Source: Heterobasidion occidentale (lineage: Eukaryota; Basidiomycota; Agaricomycetes; Russulales; Bondarzewiaceae). From it: a DNA stretch of 64,000 bases. The notes beneath the pieces were generated by a model. The model was not told the DNA's origin. It searched no databases and saw only the letters and a program-made list of their open reading frames with translations. Shown here one piece after another: positions 1 to 14,200 of the stretch. The stretch lies in NCBI GenBank assembly GCA_039111635.1, contig JBCAQO010000004.1, forward strand, positions 2,852,001 to 2,916,000, in the 5' to 3' direction. The position numbers and the translations under genes were made by a program. Each line of letters opens with the position of its first letter. Position 1 is the stretch's first letter.

Positions 1-1169
1 GTGATGATTCACATATTGCTTTTTCGCGCAGTAAGAATGGAAAGGACGAAAGCCAAGGCCCCTAATCCTGAGGACAAGATTGAAGCCCTCATAGCCGAAT
101 TTCAACGATTGTTCATCGCTGGCAGTTGGGATGCTGTCCGGCCCGCAGTCAGCATCACTATCAGGTTTGTCTTTGAAAAAACTAGATGGTGTGTGCGAAA
201 CATTATCCATGATTTGTCCATAAATTATGCAGATCCATGATCCTGAAAGCTTTCATTGAAGGCGGTATGAAAAAGACAGACGCGGAGAGTGTAAGGATGT
301 ATGACAAAGCCCTGGCTATACTTCGCTGGGGCAGGGAACAGTGGTGTGACATACCCCGAGAAGACAGAGGCACGGTATTTGACGACACATTCGTTCGCGG
401 GGTGAGACACTTGCGATTAGATTTCTACATGAATGTGAGAGCTTCTCCAGTTCAGCTGTCCGTAGCTGACTATGGTCATAGGCTTGGGTCGAAGACAGGA
501 ACTCGATCGAGTTCACTCTGAAAGGTTTGCTGGAGGAATCAGACAGTATCATTGACGAGATACGAAGCGGTTCAGCCGGCAATTCTAATCTTGCATTCAA
601 CATGGCATTCTACGATTATATTGAAGGAAGTGCTCTTGCGTAAGTCTTGTATGATTTATCATAGTGACTGACTGCACGTCTTCGTACAGGATGAAGGGCT
701 TCTGCTATAACCACATTCCTCGTCAAGAGAAGCTCGGCAGCGTCGATAAGATTCTTGATTCCTTGAAGCAGTCAGCCAAATATTATTTCGAGGCTGCTGA
801 AAAATTCCCTCAAGATGACGAGCATCATGTGTGTATGTGTTTTCATGCTTGTGGACACTCGATGCGTGACTGAGGCATTATTACATCGTTCCTCATCCAG
901 GGTGGTTGAATGTGGGCCTTGATATTTTCTTTCAGACAGGCGCTCCTCTGCGTGAGACTATACCGATCATGGAACGGATTCGCAAAGCTGTTCCAATGAT
1001 GAAGAGAATTTGGGAACATTCCTCTATGTCGCTTGAGAGTCGAGACCAGATTCTTCAGCGTACACTATGGTTCGAAGAGGATGTGAAAAGGGAACTAAAC
1101 GAAGGCCGAGCAACATTAGACAGCCAGATCTTGCCAGACTGGTATGCAGTTGAAGAGTTGGCTATCTAG
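1..1169 (+). CDS. Unrecognised helical protein, 3' part (5' end outside window)
   Basis: I do not recognise this family. Five exons join in frame: about 31-164, 233-434, 482-639, 690-832 and 901-1169, with introns of 46-68 nt bearing GT..AG ends. The first 30 bases look like the 3' end of an intron (pyrimidine-rich, ending in CAG), so the true start probably lies upstream. The encoded segment is about 310 residues, largely polar and predicted helical, with no membrane segment or known catalytic motif. It ends at a TAG in 1167-1169. The choice of donor at 833 (GTATGT) rather than 829 is what keeps the frame open into the last exon. Confidence 0.55.
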
Positions 1170-2288
1170 GTTCGCAGATGACCTCTTGCCCAGTTGTATT
1201 TGATCTATATCTATCGGTAGTCGTTGAATACTGAATGCTGAACTTCGAGCTTCGAGCATCGGCATATTATATTACAAACTCAAACCTAGAGTTGAAACAT
1301 GGGAACAAATAGGGTGGATTCTAGAGTCATTCGTGCTGTGCATGTGTCTCTGCTCTCACGCCTTTTCCGAGCCGCCGTACATTCCACGACCCTGCAGAAA
1401 ATCAGTTCCCGTCGTGAGGTATTGCCGATAGTATCCAAGACACAGTTCCCCCACCTCCTGGATGAGATATACTGACTTGTCCTTGTCGCGCAGAAGGGTA
1501 TCCAGATCAATCGTCGGCACAGCCTTGATTGTTGCTCTCGCCTTGAGGTCATCGAGCTTCGATTGCGCATCTCGGGCAATCAGAAAACAACTTTTGAAAA
1601 GGGGAGGTCTAAACTCCGGGAAGAACCCAATGCGAAACCTTGTGAGCACGTCTATGATGCCCAATTTTACATTAGTCACTGGACATCGTCGTCCGATATT
1701 CGGTCGAGCCAATCAAGCTCACAGGATGTCGGAGATTTGATTGTCTTCAAAACAGCCCACAAAACAACCCAAACGAGATCGTCGATGGCTGTGTGCAGAG
1801 GCTAGCTAGTCATGATCGGTTTGGTCATGACGCAAGTGTGAAAGACAGCCTCCGGAAACCTCCAACCTCACGGTCACCTCGCTAGCTTCGCTCATGCCCT
1901 CTTTTGTTTGCGATGTTCTCGCAGGAACTGACCCTTACGATCGTGTAGGCCAAGTACTACCACGTCCTCAAGAAGTAAGTGCCATTTGATTTTTTCGGTG
2001 TCGCACTCTCCGGAGACCATCTCGCTCGTGCTCGTAGGCAAAGTAGTACTGTAACAGACCGATGCGGTAAAGTTACAGGCATGGACTCGGCACTTTGTGA
2101 TCCAGACGATTGAGTTTTTAATCGATTCCAGATGTCAGAAAATGAAAAGAGAATTGGCATTAGTTTTGTCGTGCATCATATAATACAATGTATCCAGGTA
2201 TAATCGTAGCAACCGTGGTGAGAAAACAGAAAAGAAAAACGAATCATCAAAGCGTATAACAAAAGTCCATAACTCTCCTGGTCTATAA
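1170..2288. other. Intergenic, 3' flanks of two convergent genes
   Basis: Apart from the weak ORF on the minus strand at 1356-1712, nothing recognisable is seen. It separates the end of the first gene from the stop codon of the fatty acid synthase gene. Confidence 0.5.
1356..1712 (-). CDS. Orphan ORF, possible small gene
   Basis: An ATG-to-stop reading frame of 118 codons between the end of the first gene and the end of the fatty acid synthase gene. Its second half (residues about 50-118) is a mix of charged and hydrophobic residues that could be coding. The first half is less convincing and may contain an unresolved intron. No family, signal peptide or membrane segment is recognised. It could be a chance ORF. 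Confidence 0.2.
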   Translation of the reverse strand: MARPNIGRRCPVTNVKLGIIDVLTRFRIGFFPEFRPPLFKSCFLIARDAQSKLDDLKARATIKAVPTIDLDTLLRDKDKSVYLIQEVGELCLGYYRQYLTTGTDFLQGRGMYGGSEKA

Positions 2289-5200
2289 TCAAGCGGTAGT
2301 CTCGGCTTGAGCAAATGCAATGGCAACAGTCTGCAGAAGGAAAACAATCAGTATCGGGATTCTTCACAATGAGGAGGAGAAACTCACATCAGAATGGCTC
2401 AATGACAGATGAATATGAGAGACACCCTTGCTCTCGGCAGCTGCCTTCGCGTCCCCGTGCAGCGTCACGGTTGGCACACCAGCATCATCAGGCAGGATCT
2501 CAATGTCCTTCATCGCAGCGGCCGCACCCTTCGAGGCTACTCCCAGAGATTTGAAAACGGCCTCCTTACCAACCCAGCGGGCAGCGAATGACGAGGGAGG
2601 CGATGGCTGGGAGCGGCAGTAGGCGATCTCAGCATCAGTGAAGTTGCGAGACACGAAGTTAGGATTGCTGGAGGGGACCGCAGAGATAAGTTCTAATGAA
2701 AGAGCGTCAGTATGGCTTGAATCAACTCATGTGTGCTCGGCAGTACAAACCTTGATCGACCCCGACTCCTGCTGTCGACGCGTTGACCTTCAAGGACTGT
2801 TCAACGGCCTTCACGTTCGCAATATCAGGCTTGAACTCCGTCTGAAGCTTCGCCGTAAACTTGTAGCTGTTCGTCTTCTTGTCAAGCGTAGCGCGGGCCA
2901 TAGAGTTGAGGAGTACAGTGCGTTCTAGTTCGCTGGGATATGGCGTCCCCTCCTTGATCTTCACGAGCGAGTTGGTGATCATCATCTCGGACATCGCCTT
3001 GTACGACTTCGCGTAGCGGCCACCGTTGAGCACCTTGTACGCCTCGTATACAGAGGGGTCAAGAGCAGCAAACAGGTAGCGAGGGTGAACGACAAGGGCA
3101 GTGCCACCGACTTGACCGAAGCCGAAGGAGGACTAGAAAAACATCAGTATAAGAGCACTAACAAAAGAGAGCTGTGCGCACCATGATACCGGCGCGGATG
3201 CCGTTGGTATGGATCGTCTTCGAAGGGAACATCAAGTATGAGTACTGTTGGAACTTGGCGTCGACGTTGTCGTTGTTACGGTTTCCGGGCACAATGCCAC
3301 TGACAACAGTCTGCAAGAGGCCAGCCATCTGCCAGGCGGCGGATCCACCCTTGGAGTGACCAACCAAGCTCTTTTGCGCCATCACGGGAACAGCATTGCC
3401 AGACGTGCGGTTGATGTTGGTGAAGACATCGTTCCACAAGTGCGTCTCGTTTGCCTCGTTTGCCCCTGTGCTCGTCCCATGGATAGAGAGTACATCGATG
3501 TCATCGGCCGTCAAGCCCCAGACAGCAAGTGCACGCCTAAGAGGTGCAATGCGAGGGTCAGCGCCTTCGAGCATACCATAGGTCGCTAGCGCGTCGCGCT
3601 CCTGGCGTTTGGCCTCGGCTTCAAGATCGGCAACACGAGACGCGAAATACTCCTCGTCGGGGGAGTCGCCTTGGCTTTGGCGGTATTCGAGTTCCTCCTT
3701 GAGTTGCACCTGCTCGTGCGAGAGCCACTCAGAGATCTGCTTGCGGCGGAACGAAAGTTGGCGAGAGCGGTAGGCTAAGTCCAAGATCGGCATGGGATGC
3801 TTCGAGGGCACTTCCCGCCCGATGGTGAGAGCACCACTGCCAGGTGCAGGAACCGATCGTCCCGCTTTGTCGGTGGAAGTCGAAGTGAATGCGACTATGC
3901 CTCGGATAGGCGCTCCGAGCTCGATCGCTGTCTTCGCGCTCATGACAACATGGACACCGGTACCTTGAGCCTCCATGAACCCAGAACGAGTGGTGGTGGT
4001 GGGCCTGGACATCTCCGTGGGCTCACGACCCATAGCAAACTCTGTCTCCGAGTTTGAAGTGGCTTTCATGTTGGCGAACTCGTAGGAACCCTCCTCCGAC
4101 AGATCATCGAAGCCTCCAGCGATCATAACCTTCGCTTTGCCAGACAGTAGGGTGTCGCAGGCAATCTCAAGCGATTGCAAAGCAGTGGCACTGAAAGGCA
4201 CGATGAGCAGCTGAATATTTTCAAGCACTGATGTCAACATACCAAGCACCAACGGGAATTTTGATAGGACCACTAGACGAAAGAAGCAGAAGGTTTACCC
4301 AACCAGCGGTCGTGTTGATGAACCTAAACCGAGCACAACGTTAGAAACAAAGCGTCACCCAGGCAATTGATAACATACGTCTCCTGAAGGATATCGTTCT
4401 GCACCGCCTTCTCCTCACGTCGGTCCTTGAACATCTGCGCAAGACTTTCCATACCACCCATACCGCTGCCAAGACTGGACCCCACGTCGGACGGGTGCAT
4501 GTGCTGGTAGAGCTCGTACGGGTCGGTGATACCAGAGCTGATCAAGGCTTCCGCAGTGCAGACGAGAGCCCACAGAGAAGTGCGATCTGTCTGAGCGATG
4601 ATATCCTCAGGAATACCGTAGCGTCCGGCATCCCAGCCAGTGGGAATCTGCCCACCGACTTGACGACTGAACGTGAAGGACTTGGGAACAAGGATGCGAA
4701 CGCCCTTCTTGAACTTGACAAACCACTGGCCGCCTTCGCCTGCCCAAGCATCACACTTGTCTCCGTGCTCGTTCTTGAACTTGGTAGCCTCGTCCTCCGA
4801 AACTTCAAGGGCCTCCAGATCGTGAGTCAACTCGATCTCTTGGTTGAACACCTTGCGCTTGGGATCGTAGCCGCGGAACAATTCTGGCTCTGCAGAGACG
4901 TCAGCTAAATTCGTAGCGAAAACATGATATCGCATTGTGCTCACCAATAAGACGCACACCAGCGTGTTGACGGATGTCCTTCTCATACTTGCCACGAACA
5001 TCCTTGTCGTCGACTGGTTCACCGGTCTTGGCATCGACCCATCCAACGTGGAGAGAGCCGTCCTTCAAGCGACCATCGAAGTGCTTGATGTAGCCCATCA
5101 TCCAGGCCATCTCGATACAGCCTTCGAGAGTGAACTCGCCCCGCGCTTCCATCTCCCAACGAGTACGAGAACTTCCCCACGGGCCAACTTCAGCAAATCC

Positions 5201-8200
5201 AGTGATGACGATGGTCTTCTCGAGGTCGATCACCTCGCGCAATTTGGCCAGGTTTTCGAATGATTCTGCGGGTTCTAGTTTGGGGAACTCGAATCGGAAG
5301 TTCGCCCGAGGAGTGACGTTCACTGTCTGGAGCACTCGCTCAGCCTCTACACCATTAGTGACCTGGAACTCGGCAGAGTTGTCCTTGGTGATTGCACGAC
5401 GGAGTTCGGCCTTCTTGTTCAAGTTGAGACGGATCCTAGTCGTAATTTCAGCGAGATCCGCGAGACGATCCATGCCACCACTCAGATCAGCCCAAATCGG
5501 CTCAACCTGCGTGATACTGAAGAGCAAAGGATGCATGAGACCAAGAATATTGAATGACATCTCCTTTGCCGAGAAAGTGCGAACGCCGTGAGTTTCGACA
5601 TCTTGAGCAACCATATTCGTGGCATCCATCAAACCGGTTCCGCGAGTCCAACTGAAACTAACGTTCAGCATAGCGTTCGAAGGCAAGGGGAAAAAATCAC
5701 TTACCCAATAACAGCGCCCGCCAAACAGAGATATTCGCCCCAGCTCTCAGAGTTCCAGCGTTGGAACAAAGTCTCCAGTGAGATCTTGGACTCGGAGTAC
5801 AATCCATCGTTACCGAAGAGACCGTGATTAGGAGAAAGGGGCAAAATGACCTGAGTGGGGCGGGTGACGAAGTGGCGACTGGCTTTCTTGGTTTTTACAA
5901 CACCAAGCAGGCGGAGGAGGTTGACCAGCATGATCCGGTGCGCAAGCTCAGACTTGTCGTCGAGGCCGTCGATCTCTCGGCCATTCTCCGGCACGGCGGC
6001 GAAAGGAAGGATGTAGTCGAGATCGAGACCGAGGGTGGCGAAAATATAGTCGACAAGGGCCTCAACGTCTTGCTTGGAGCCCTGGTTGAAGGGGACGACC
6101 GTAAGTGCAGAGCCGCGGCTGCCAAAGCGCTGGAAGATGCCCTGATAGTATTCCACAGTCGCGCGGCTGTACCGAGAAGTCGTGATGACAACGTGAGCAC
6201 CACCAGAGAGTAAGCCCTTGAGAATCTCAACGCCAATAGAGCCCTTGCCGACACCAGTGAGGAGAGCGTTCTTGTCTTTGAAGGTCGTGCCAGATGTTGC
6301 GATCTCGTGGAGGACATCGAGATAGACACCAGTCAGGTTACTACTGTACTCCCAGTTCGTGCCGACCTTACGCTTCAGGTGAAGAAGAGGGACCTTATCG
6401 GCAGTGACGGACGCAACGCCAGAGACTTGGGGACGGAGGAATTGAGATGACGAGCGCCTGCTTCGAGGAGCACCAGGTCGAGGACGGGCCTCAGGAGTCT
6501 TGCGCAGAGTGCGCACCACGCCCTCGTACAAAGCCTTGATACGGTTCTTCTGCTCCACGCTGATCTCGGGCTGTGTCTTCACCACGTTCCAGAGTTTGAG
6601 GACGTCATCTTGGATCTTCTGAATATTGACCGACCCAGCGATGTTGTCAGCGGTGGCCATTTCCTCGACGTAGGCCTCAAGCTTGCGAACGTTCTCGCGC
6701 ACGATCTCCGAGTAGATTATGTCACCCTTAGCGCTGACCTCGGTGTGCGGCGCAGTGGGGAAGGTGACTAGAAGGCATGTGAATAGCTAGTCAGGCAGGG
6801 AGGAAATACTAGGAGAACAAAATGCTCACCATCCTTGTACAAAGGTGGCTGCCCAACGACTTCGCTACAGTTGTCAATCAACTGCTGACCGAATTTCTTG
6901 GCAAGAGCGTATGTATCTCCGCGGGAGGCATCAACCTGGTCGATGACATGCTGCATGTACTTGATGAGATCGGGATCAGCCCTGTTCATGATAGCGATAC
7001 AGCGAGCAGTGATCTCCCGGTCGACAGTGGTGAGACGTCCGAAGATGATGTCGTAGAACATCAGCAGAGCATCCTGGCGGACCCAGTTCCAAGAAGAGTC
7101 GAAGTGGCGCGCTTTGAGTGCATCGAAGATCGGCTGAATCCCGTCGATATAGGTGTCGCCATGCTCCCGAGTGATGCTGTCCAACTTCGCCTGAAGCGCA
7201 GCTGAGTTCGCCTTTTCCTTGTCGAAGGCCATCTCACCCGCGCGCGAGTCACGTTTGAGGTAGCGCATATAGAGCTCAACGTGCTGGGCGGCAAACTGCT
7301 CCTGTTCAGCCTGGAACTTGATGAACTCCTCGCTGTTGATGACAGCGCCTCCAGATCCGCCTCCGCCTCCACCAGCCGCGCCGCCTTGAGACAACGAAAT
7401 ACCTGATCGCTGCGCGTAAATAGCCACCACGCCGTCCAACCATGCCTTGCCCTCAGCTTCCGACCCGAGACGCTTCGCAGGCTCCATCGTAGTACCGAGG
7501 AGGAGCACGCCATCCGCACGAGAGGAACCCAAGCCCCAAGTCTTTGCGAGATGACCCTTAATAGTAGACAAGTTGAAGCCTCCAGGCATCTTGCCACCGA
7601 TCATACGCGAAACGACTCCGGTCGTGTACTTCCCAAGACTACCTGAGTGGCCAGCTCCGAGAGCGGCGCCGAGTTCTTCAAGCGGTAACTCCTCGCCTTT
7701 TCTGGAGCCGATGCGAATTCAACCTGCAGGTCGCCAAGAATCTCGTTCTGCATCGTCGACTTGCCACCAACGAGGTCCTTGATGGACTTCGACAGCGGGA
7801 CTTCCTCGACCTTCTTCTTCAACTTTTGAGCGACGATGGCCACCAGGATCTCGACAGCTTTGACGGGAGCGTCCTCAATAGAGACAGCGGGACCAGAGGC
7901 CGCCGCCGCCGCGACTGGAGCGGCGACGGCGACGGGTGCGGCAACAGCGACGGTCTCAGCAGGAGCAGCCCCCGCTGCAGCGGTATCATCTTCATCCTCG
8001 AACTGGTAGTAGATCTCCTTTCCGTGCTTAGCATGGCAAAGAATGACACGAGTGCGGCCTGTGGAATCGTCCTGGGCCTCGTACTTCGCTTTCAACGTCC
8101 GCGAAGCCATGCCCGTCAACGTAGGAGAGGGGCCGATCTCGATGAAGCGTTCGAACTGGTACTTGGTGAAGAGAAGATCCTGAGTCTCGATCCAACGAAC

Positions 8201-11200
8201 CGGCGACGCGAACTGGTAGGCCAACAGCTCCACGAGGATAGTGTAGGCCAGCTTCTGACGTTGCTCAACATCGCCCCAGTTCTCCTCGTCCCACTTGCGC
8301 AGAACCTTCGACAAGCGCGGGGAAGACGTTTGGTCGTAGATGAGCTGAGCGTACTCCTTCGAGACCTCGAACGGCTTGGCTACAAGATTTGGCACATACT
8401 TGCCCTCGAGCATGTCCGCGTTTAGATGGGCAGCGTTGATCTTCTTCGAGAGGTCTGGGAATGCAATTTATTAGAAAGGACAGAGTACTCTGGTGGGACA
8501 CTCACAGGCCCGGAAAGGCATGACACCCGCCCATAAGTAACGAGAGTGGAAGGGCACATCAATACCGGGAAGGGGAATGGTGGCGAAGCCGCGCTCCAGC
8601 TTGATGTGGCCTTCAGCCTTGCGCTGCTCCTCGGCGCGCTTGTAGCAGTTCTCGACGATCTCCATCAGCATTTCCTTGACTTTCTCGATGCTGAACATCT
8701 CCGTCAACTGCGTATTGGTAATATTTAGCTATTGATACACTATGAACATCCACATGTACTGACCTTCGCAATATCCACCTTCTCGATCTTGAGGTAGTTG
8801 AGGACGTTGGTCAGGGTCTGAAGCGCGACCAATTCTCCAGCGCAGACATATTGTTGACCCTATGCGAAGATCAGATTGGGACAGATTGAACGAGAAAGAG
8901 ATACCGACCTCGACATTGAAGTTGACAATTTCAACGAGACAGCCGGTGCGGGTAGCGATGGTTTCGACCACCTCGCGCAAGGCGGCATCGTTGAAAGTCT
9001 TGGAGATGCGGCTGGGATTGACAGCGCACATGGCATAGTTCGAGCGGTTCAGCGAGTCACGCTCCACAGCACGTTGCATAGTGATGCCGCGGTAGAAGAC
9101 GACGTCGACGAGAGAGGAGACAGGGAGAGCGTCGGCAATGGAAGCGAGGGCAGAGTATTCGCCGAGAGAGTGTCCGGCGAATGCGCAGTCACGTTGAACG
9201 ACTCCGCGTGCGCGCATATCCTCAAACGCTGCTTTTTCGGTGACTACGAGCGCGATCTGGGCGAACTGGGTGGCGAAGAGGAGACCGTTGGGGTGGCTGA
9301 AGGTATATTGGGGGTGCGGAGGTTGATGTCGGAGAAGAGGGGAAGCGTCTTGACATTGCCGTCCTTATCCATGGTGTCGTAGGTCATGTCCATGTATCGC
9401 TGACGGATGGCCTGGCCCTTGATACCACCAAAGTGGATCGTCTTCTCCTTTGGGTTGTCCTTGACGATCTCGACGATGGAGAAGCCGTAGACGGCGAGTA
9501 AGTGGGCGTCGGCGCCCTCCCATACAGCACGAGCGGCAGGCGAGTTGTTGTACAGGTCCATGCCCATACCAGGTTCTTGCGATCCTTGGCCGGTGAAGAC
9601 ATAGACGGTACTTGGCTGAGCGACCTCGGCGGTGCCCTCGAGAACCTTTTCGCCGCGATCGTTGGAGGTCGTGACATTGATGACGAAGTTGCCGTCGCGC
9701 ATACCGGTGTGCTTGACCTTGACCGTGAGCTCATCGCCGGGAAGAACCATGCCCACGAAGGCAACATTGTACCTGGCAAACAAAGTCAACTATCAAGATC
9801 AACTGCTTTGGAGGAAAAACATACGCAAGCACGCGATCAGGATTGCCTTCGGCAGCGATGTTCTCAACATAACGACGAGTCGCCGCGCTCGACCACATAC
9901 CATGGGTGATGGTTCCGGGGAGGGAGGCGTAGTCGGAGAAGTAAGGGTTGACGTGAATGGGGTTGAAATCCCCAGAGATCTTCGAGTAGGGCTCGTTGGT
10001 GAAAGGCGACTTGTAGGTGGTGTTGGTGGCGACGCCCAAGGTGTAGCCATCGTTCGCAAGAGGAGACGCGAGACCCTGTGGGCTGCCGTTTCGCTGCACA
10101 TAAGCGACGACGGGGTTGCCCTTGCAGTTGTCCCGCTCGTACAGCACAGAGCCGACCTTAACGAGGCGCTTGAGCTGGTCGCGGATGTAGATGTCGCCGG
10201 AAATAGCCACAGAGCGGTAGTTGACCTTGTCCTTGTAGGTAACCTCCGACTTGAGGCGGAAGATGAGGCCAGTGCCTGCCTGGAGAGGCTTCGTCTCGTC
10301 GTCCCACTCAAACCACTCCTTCGACTGCAAAACGCCGACGTCGGCATCACTGTTGAGCTCGACAAGGTAATCTGGCTCTTCAATCGTCTCGAAGGTGTTA
10401 TCGTAGTCAGTGAACCGACCGCGGTACAAGAACGACGAGGTAACCTCAATGACTGGCTTGCCCTCGCAGATGACGTGACCCTGGACCTTGACCGTCTTCC
10501 CAGCGTCGCTGTTGATGACAGCCGTAACCTTCGCCTCAGCCTGGCAGACATCACCAGCCTTCAGCACCTTAGCACCCGTGATAACCTTGAAGCCGTTGGT
10601 CAAATGAACAAGCTTAAGCAGGTCCCCGTCGATTGTCGTAGGGAAGATTGACTTCATGATGGCTTGCCAGCCAGTGACGATCGCAAAATCCATGGGGGCC
10701 TTGACCTCTTCTGTCCGCACAGTCTTGAAAGCCTCCTGCTGGTTCCCAACAACAGCGCAGAACGTCTCGACGTCCTCCGCCGTGATCGTGACAGGGGGCC
10801 CGGAGAAGGTGTCGCGGACGTTGATCTCAGGCAAGGTCTCGTTGTCGCCGAACCAGAGGCGCCAGTAGAAGTCCTTGATGCGGTTGTTGCGACCCTCAGC
10901 GACCTCGTGAATCGGCGCGTAGGGCTGCGAAGGGACGTAACGGAATTGAAGGTGGAGAGGAACTGAGGACTCGCGACGGTACTCAAACAACGTAACGTCA
11001 ATGATCTTCTCTTGGTCATTGTAGACAATCTCGGCAGCCTTGAAGTCACTTCTCTGCTCGCCGTAAGAGCGAGCAGCGCCGTACAGCGCAACGGACACAG
11101 GAACGCGAGAGGAGCAAGCCATGACGACCTTCTGGTTAGCACGAGGAGTGAAGAGGCGACGGAGAGGATTGTCGATGTAAGACGTGCCCTGGACGACAGT

Positions 11201-14200
11201 AGATGACGAGACAAGAGCCTTCCACCAGTTCAGCTTGTGGCCTGAGATGTAGCTGAGCCAGGCGTCCTTCTCAGGGATTATGCTCGACGTGGTGAAGACG
11301 ACCTCGTCACCCTGTTCCTTAACCTCAACACCCGCGAGCTTCCTGACAGGCGACGCCGCAGGCTTCGCACTCAAGTACTCAAGCGTCGGGACCTTGCTCT
11401 CATCGCCACTGTACAGGCGTTCGAGGAGCTTGGAGGTGAGATCGGAAGTGATGTTGTCGAGCATATCCTTAATAGGCTCGTCCTTGACCTTCGAGTGCTT
11501 GACGGCGAGAGGACCCTGCAAGATGCACACACGCTGGGGGTCCTGGTCGAAGACCGCATCGATGTCCTCTGCGGGCCAGAGGGAATCCTACTCCCAAATG
11601 GTCAAACCCAAAGTAAAAAACAAAAAGCGGCGCGGGACTAACCTTCTTGAACCAGACCTCGAAAGTGGAATCCAGCACGGGGATGAAAGGGACTGGCTTC
11701 TGGCCAGGGCGCTGAGCGATCGTCATGAAGAACGCCTTGTCCTCCGACGCGATTAGCTGCTCTGTCGCAAGAGGGTATTTCTTGAAGAACTCCTCCACAA
11801 ACGGACCGGGCTTGTCGAGGGACGTGTACGACTGCAAGATCGACGCCTTCTGCCCACCGCCATTGACACCGGCGAACCGCTCCTCCACACGCCTCAGCCA
11901 GTCACCCGTCAAGTTCCTCAACGAGATATCAACCCAGCGGTCCTGGTGCGCGACGTACATCAAGCGCACGAGGCGCAAGACCGTCTCCTCGTAGGTCATG
12001 TCTCCGATGTCCTCGACGACCGACCCATCCTTCTTCCACCCAAACCAAGGCTTCGCAAAGTCTGCATTTAGCTTCTTGATGACCTCAGCGCGACGCTCCT
12101 TGAGCCACGCCTCGCGCTTCTCCCTCGGCAACTTGAACACGGTATCGTCGAACTCCTTCCACAGCTTGACAGCCCGCGTGGCGATCTTGTGAATCGGCTC
12201 GCCGAGCTCTGAACGCACAGTAAGGATCCCACCGGTCTCCTTGACGTAGGTACCCTCCCACTTCGAGTCGTCGACACCAGCTGCAGCCACGATGAGATCC
12301 TTGACAGAGGAACTAGTGTGTGCCTCCTTCGCCACCATGACGCGGCTAGCGAACAGGAAGCCGTCGAAAGGCATCGGCTGCGCGCCGTACTCCTTGGACC
12401 AATCACCCGTGAGGTAGGGCCATGTGTCGTCCGAACCACCGAAGCCGGAACCGCCAACGAGGCAGATGTTGCTCTGCTGCCTGATAGAGCGATACGTTGA
12501 GAGAATGGGCTGATGGAAGTCCTCACAGGAATGGTGACCGCCAGCGCGACCTCCAGTCCATTGCAGGATGATGGGGAAATGGGGGTTGGCGGCAGCGATG
12601 TTGACGACCTGGCGGATACCATCGACCGAACCAGGCTTGAAGGCGACATGGCGGATACCTGCACGCGTAAGACCATCGATGATCTCGGCCGCCTTCTCGG
12701 TAGTCGGAATGCCCGCGGCAACGCAGAAGCCCTCGATGGGCAGACCCTCCAAACGCATCTCCTGCCATAGAGGGAGCTGGAACGTAAACTGGCGCTGATT
12801 GATGTAGAGCGCGTTCAAGGTGATACCGACACCAGCGGGAACTTTCGACTGGATTTCCGTGATCTTCGCACGAAGCGCTGCTGGGGAATAGTGGCCGCCG
12901 CCCGCGAGTTCAACATGATAGCCTGCGTTGAGGACGGCAGAGACGAAACCGGCCTTCACAGTCGTCGGCGTCATGCCAGCGACCATGATCGGGGGCTTCC
13001 CCAATAGGCGACTGAAGGGGGTGTCGATGTGGATCTTGCCATCACTGCAGGAACAATGTCAGATATATTTAAAGACAAAGACCAAACATCAGCGCACCTG
13101 GTCTTCACCAGCGAAGGCGACCACTTCTTCACCCATGATTGCTCCGTCTTGATGCCGCTAATCGAGTACAGCTCCGCATCGCCTCTCCCCTTATCACCTG
13201 CAACAATGACCCGAACACCTCGACCGTCGAGGCTACGCGCCGTGAGAGGACCAATGCCGCTGAGGCCGCCAGGCCCGAAGTCGATCGCATGAGTCGCAGA
13301 CTCAGGGAAGTCAATCGCCTTCGTCCAGTGCAGGGCGGACGTGAAGACTTGATCGCAGATAGAGCGTGTGAGACTTGTCGTCAACTGGCGAAGATCCGAG
13401 CCTGTAGAGGGAACGAACAAAATAAGTAAACATACAAAACCTAAACCTGAACGAGATCGTACCGTCTTCGGTGTGATACACCGGAATTCTCAGCTGTTCG
13501 GCCGTCCACAACTCCTCACCCGCCAAGTCCGTCTCACAGACCTTCTCTGCCGCGCCAGCCAGATATTCGCTGTGGTATGGCACGCCCACAACCAGGAAGC
13601 GGACGGAGAAAACGGGCTTGCGTTGGGAGAAGGGAGTCTTGCTTTGGTCGAGACCGCTCGGAGCCTTAACCTTCCTCAAGCTAGTAACCAAGCCGTAGAG
13701 AGAGCGGGGAGGACCCGTGACGACGAACGCCTTCGATCCGTTATGAAGTGAGATATGTAATCTCGAGTTGTCGGGAAGATGCTTGTTGGTCTTCGCGACA
13801 TGCGGCTCGAGATCTTTGAGCTGCAAGCCGACGACCGATAACATGGGCGTGGGATAACCTTCGCCACCTTCGACCGCGTCGTCCACGATACCCGGCTCGA
13901 GGGCAAGAACAGGGAAGGCTTGCTGTCCGCGCAAGCCAGCGAAGAACAACCACCTTAGGCCCTTGCGCGCGTTCTCGAGGTACGACTCGTCGTCCGTGGA
14001 CGCCGACACGCAGAGCGCGGTGAGAATGCCTTGAGAATGGCCCGTCGCGCCAGCCATACGCGCGCCGAGCTCAGCGGGAGACAACCCCGAGACGCGTGAC
14101 GTAATGAGGAACTGAACGAACTGGGTAAGGCCGATGAGAGGGAATGAAACGGGAACCGATGCCAAGTAAGATACGGGTGGGACAGGCTGCGTTCCGTTCA

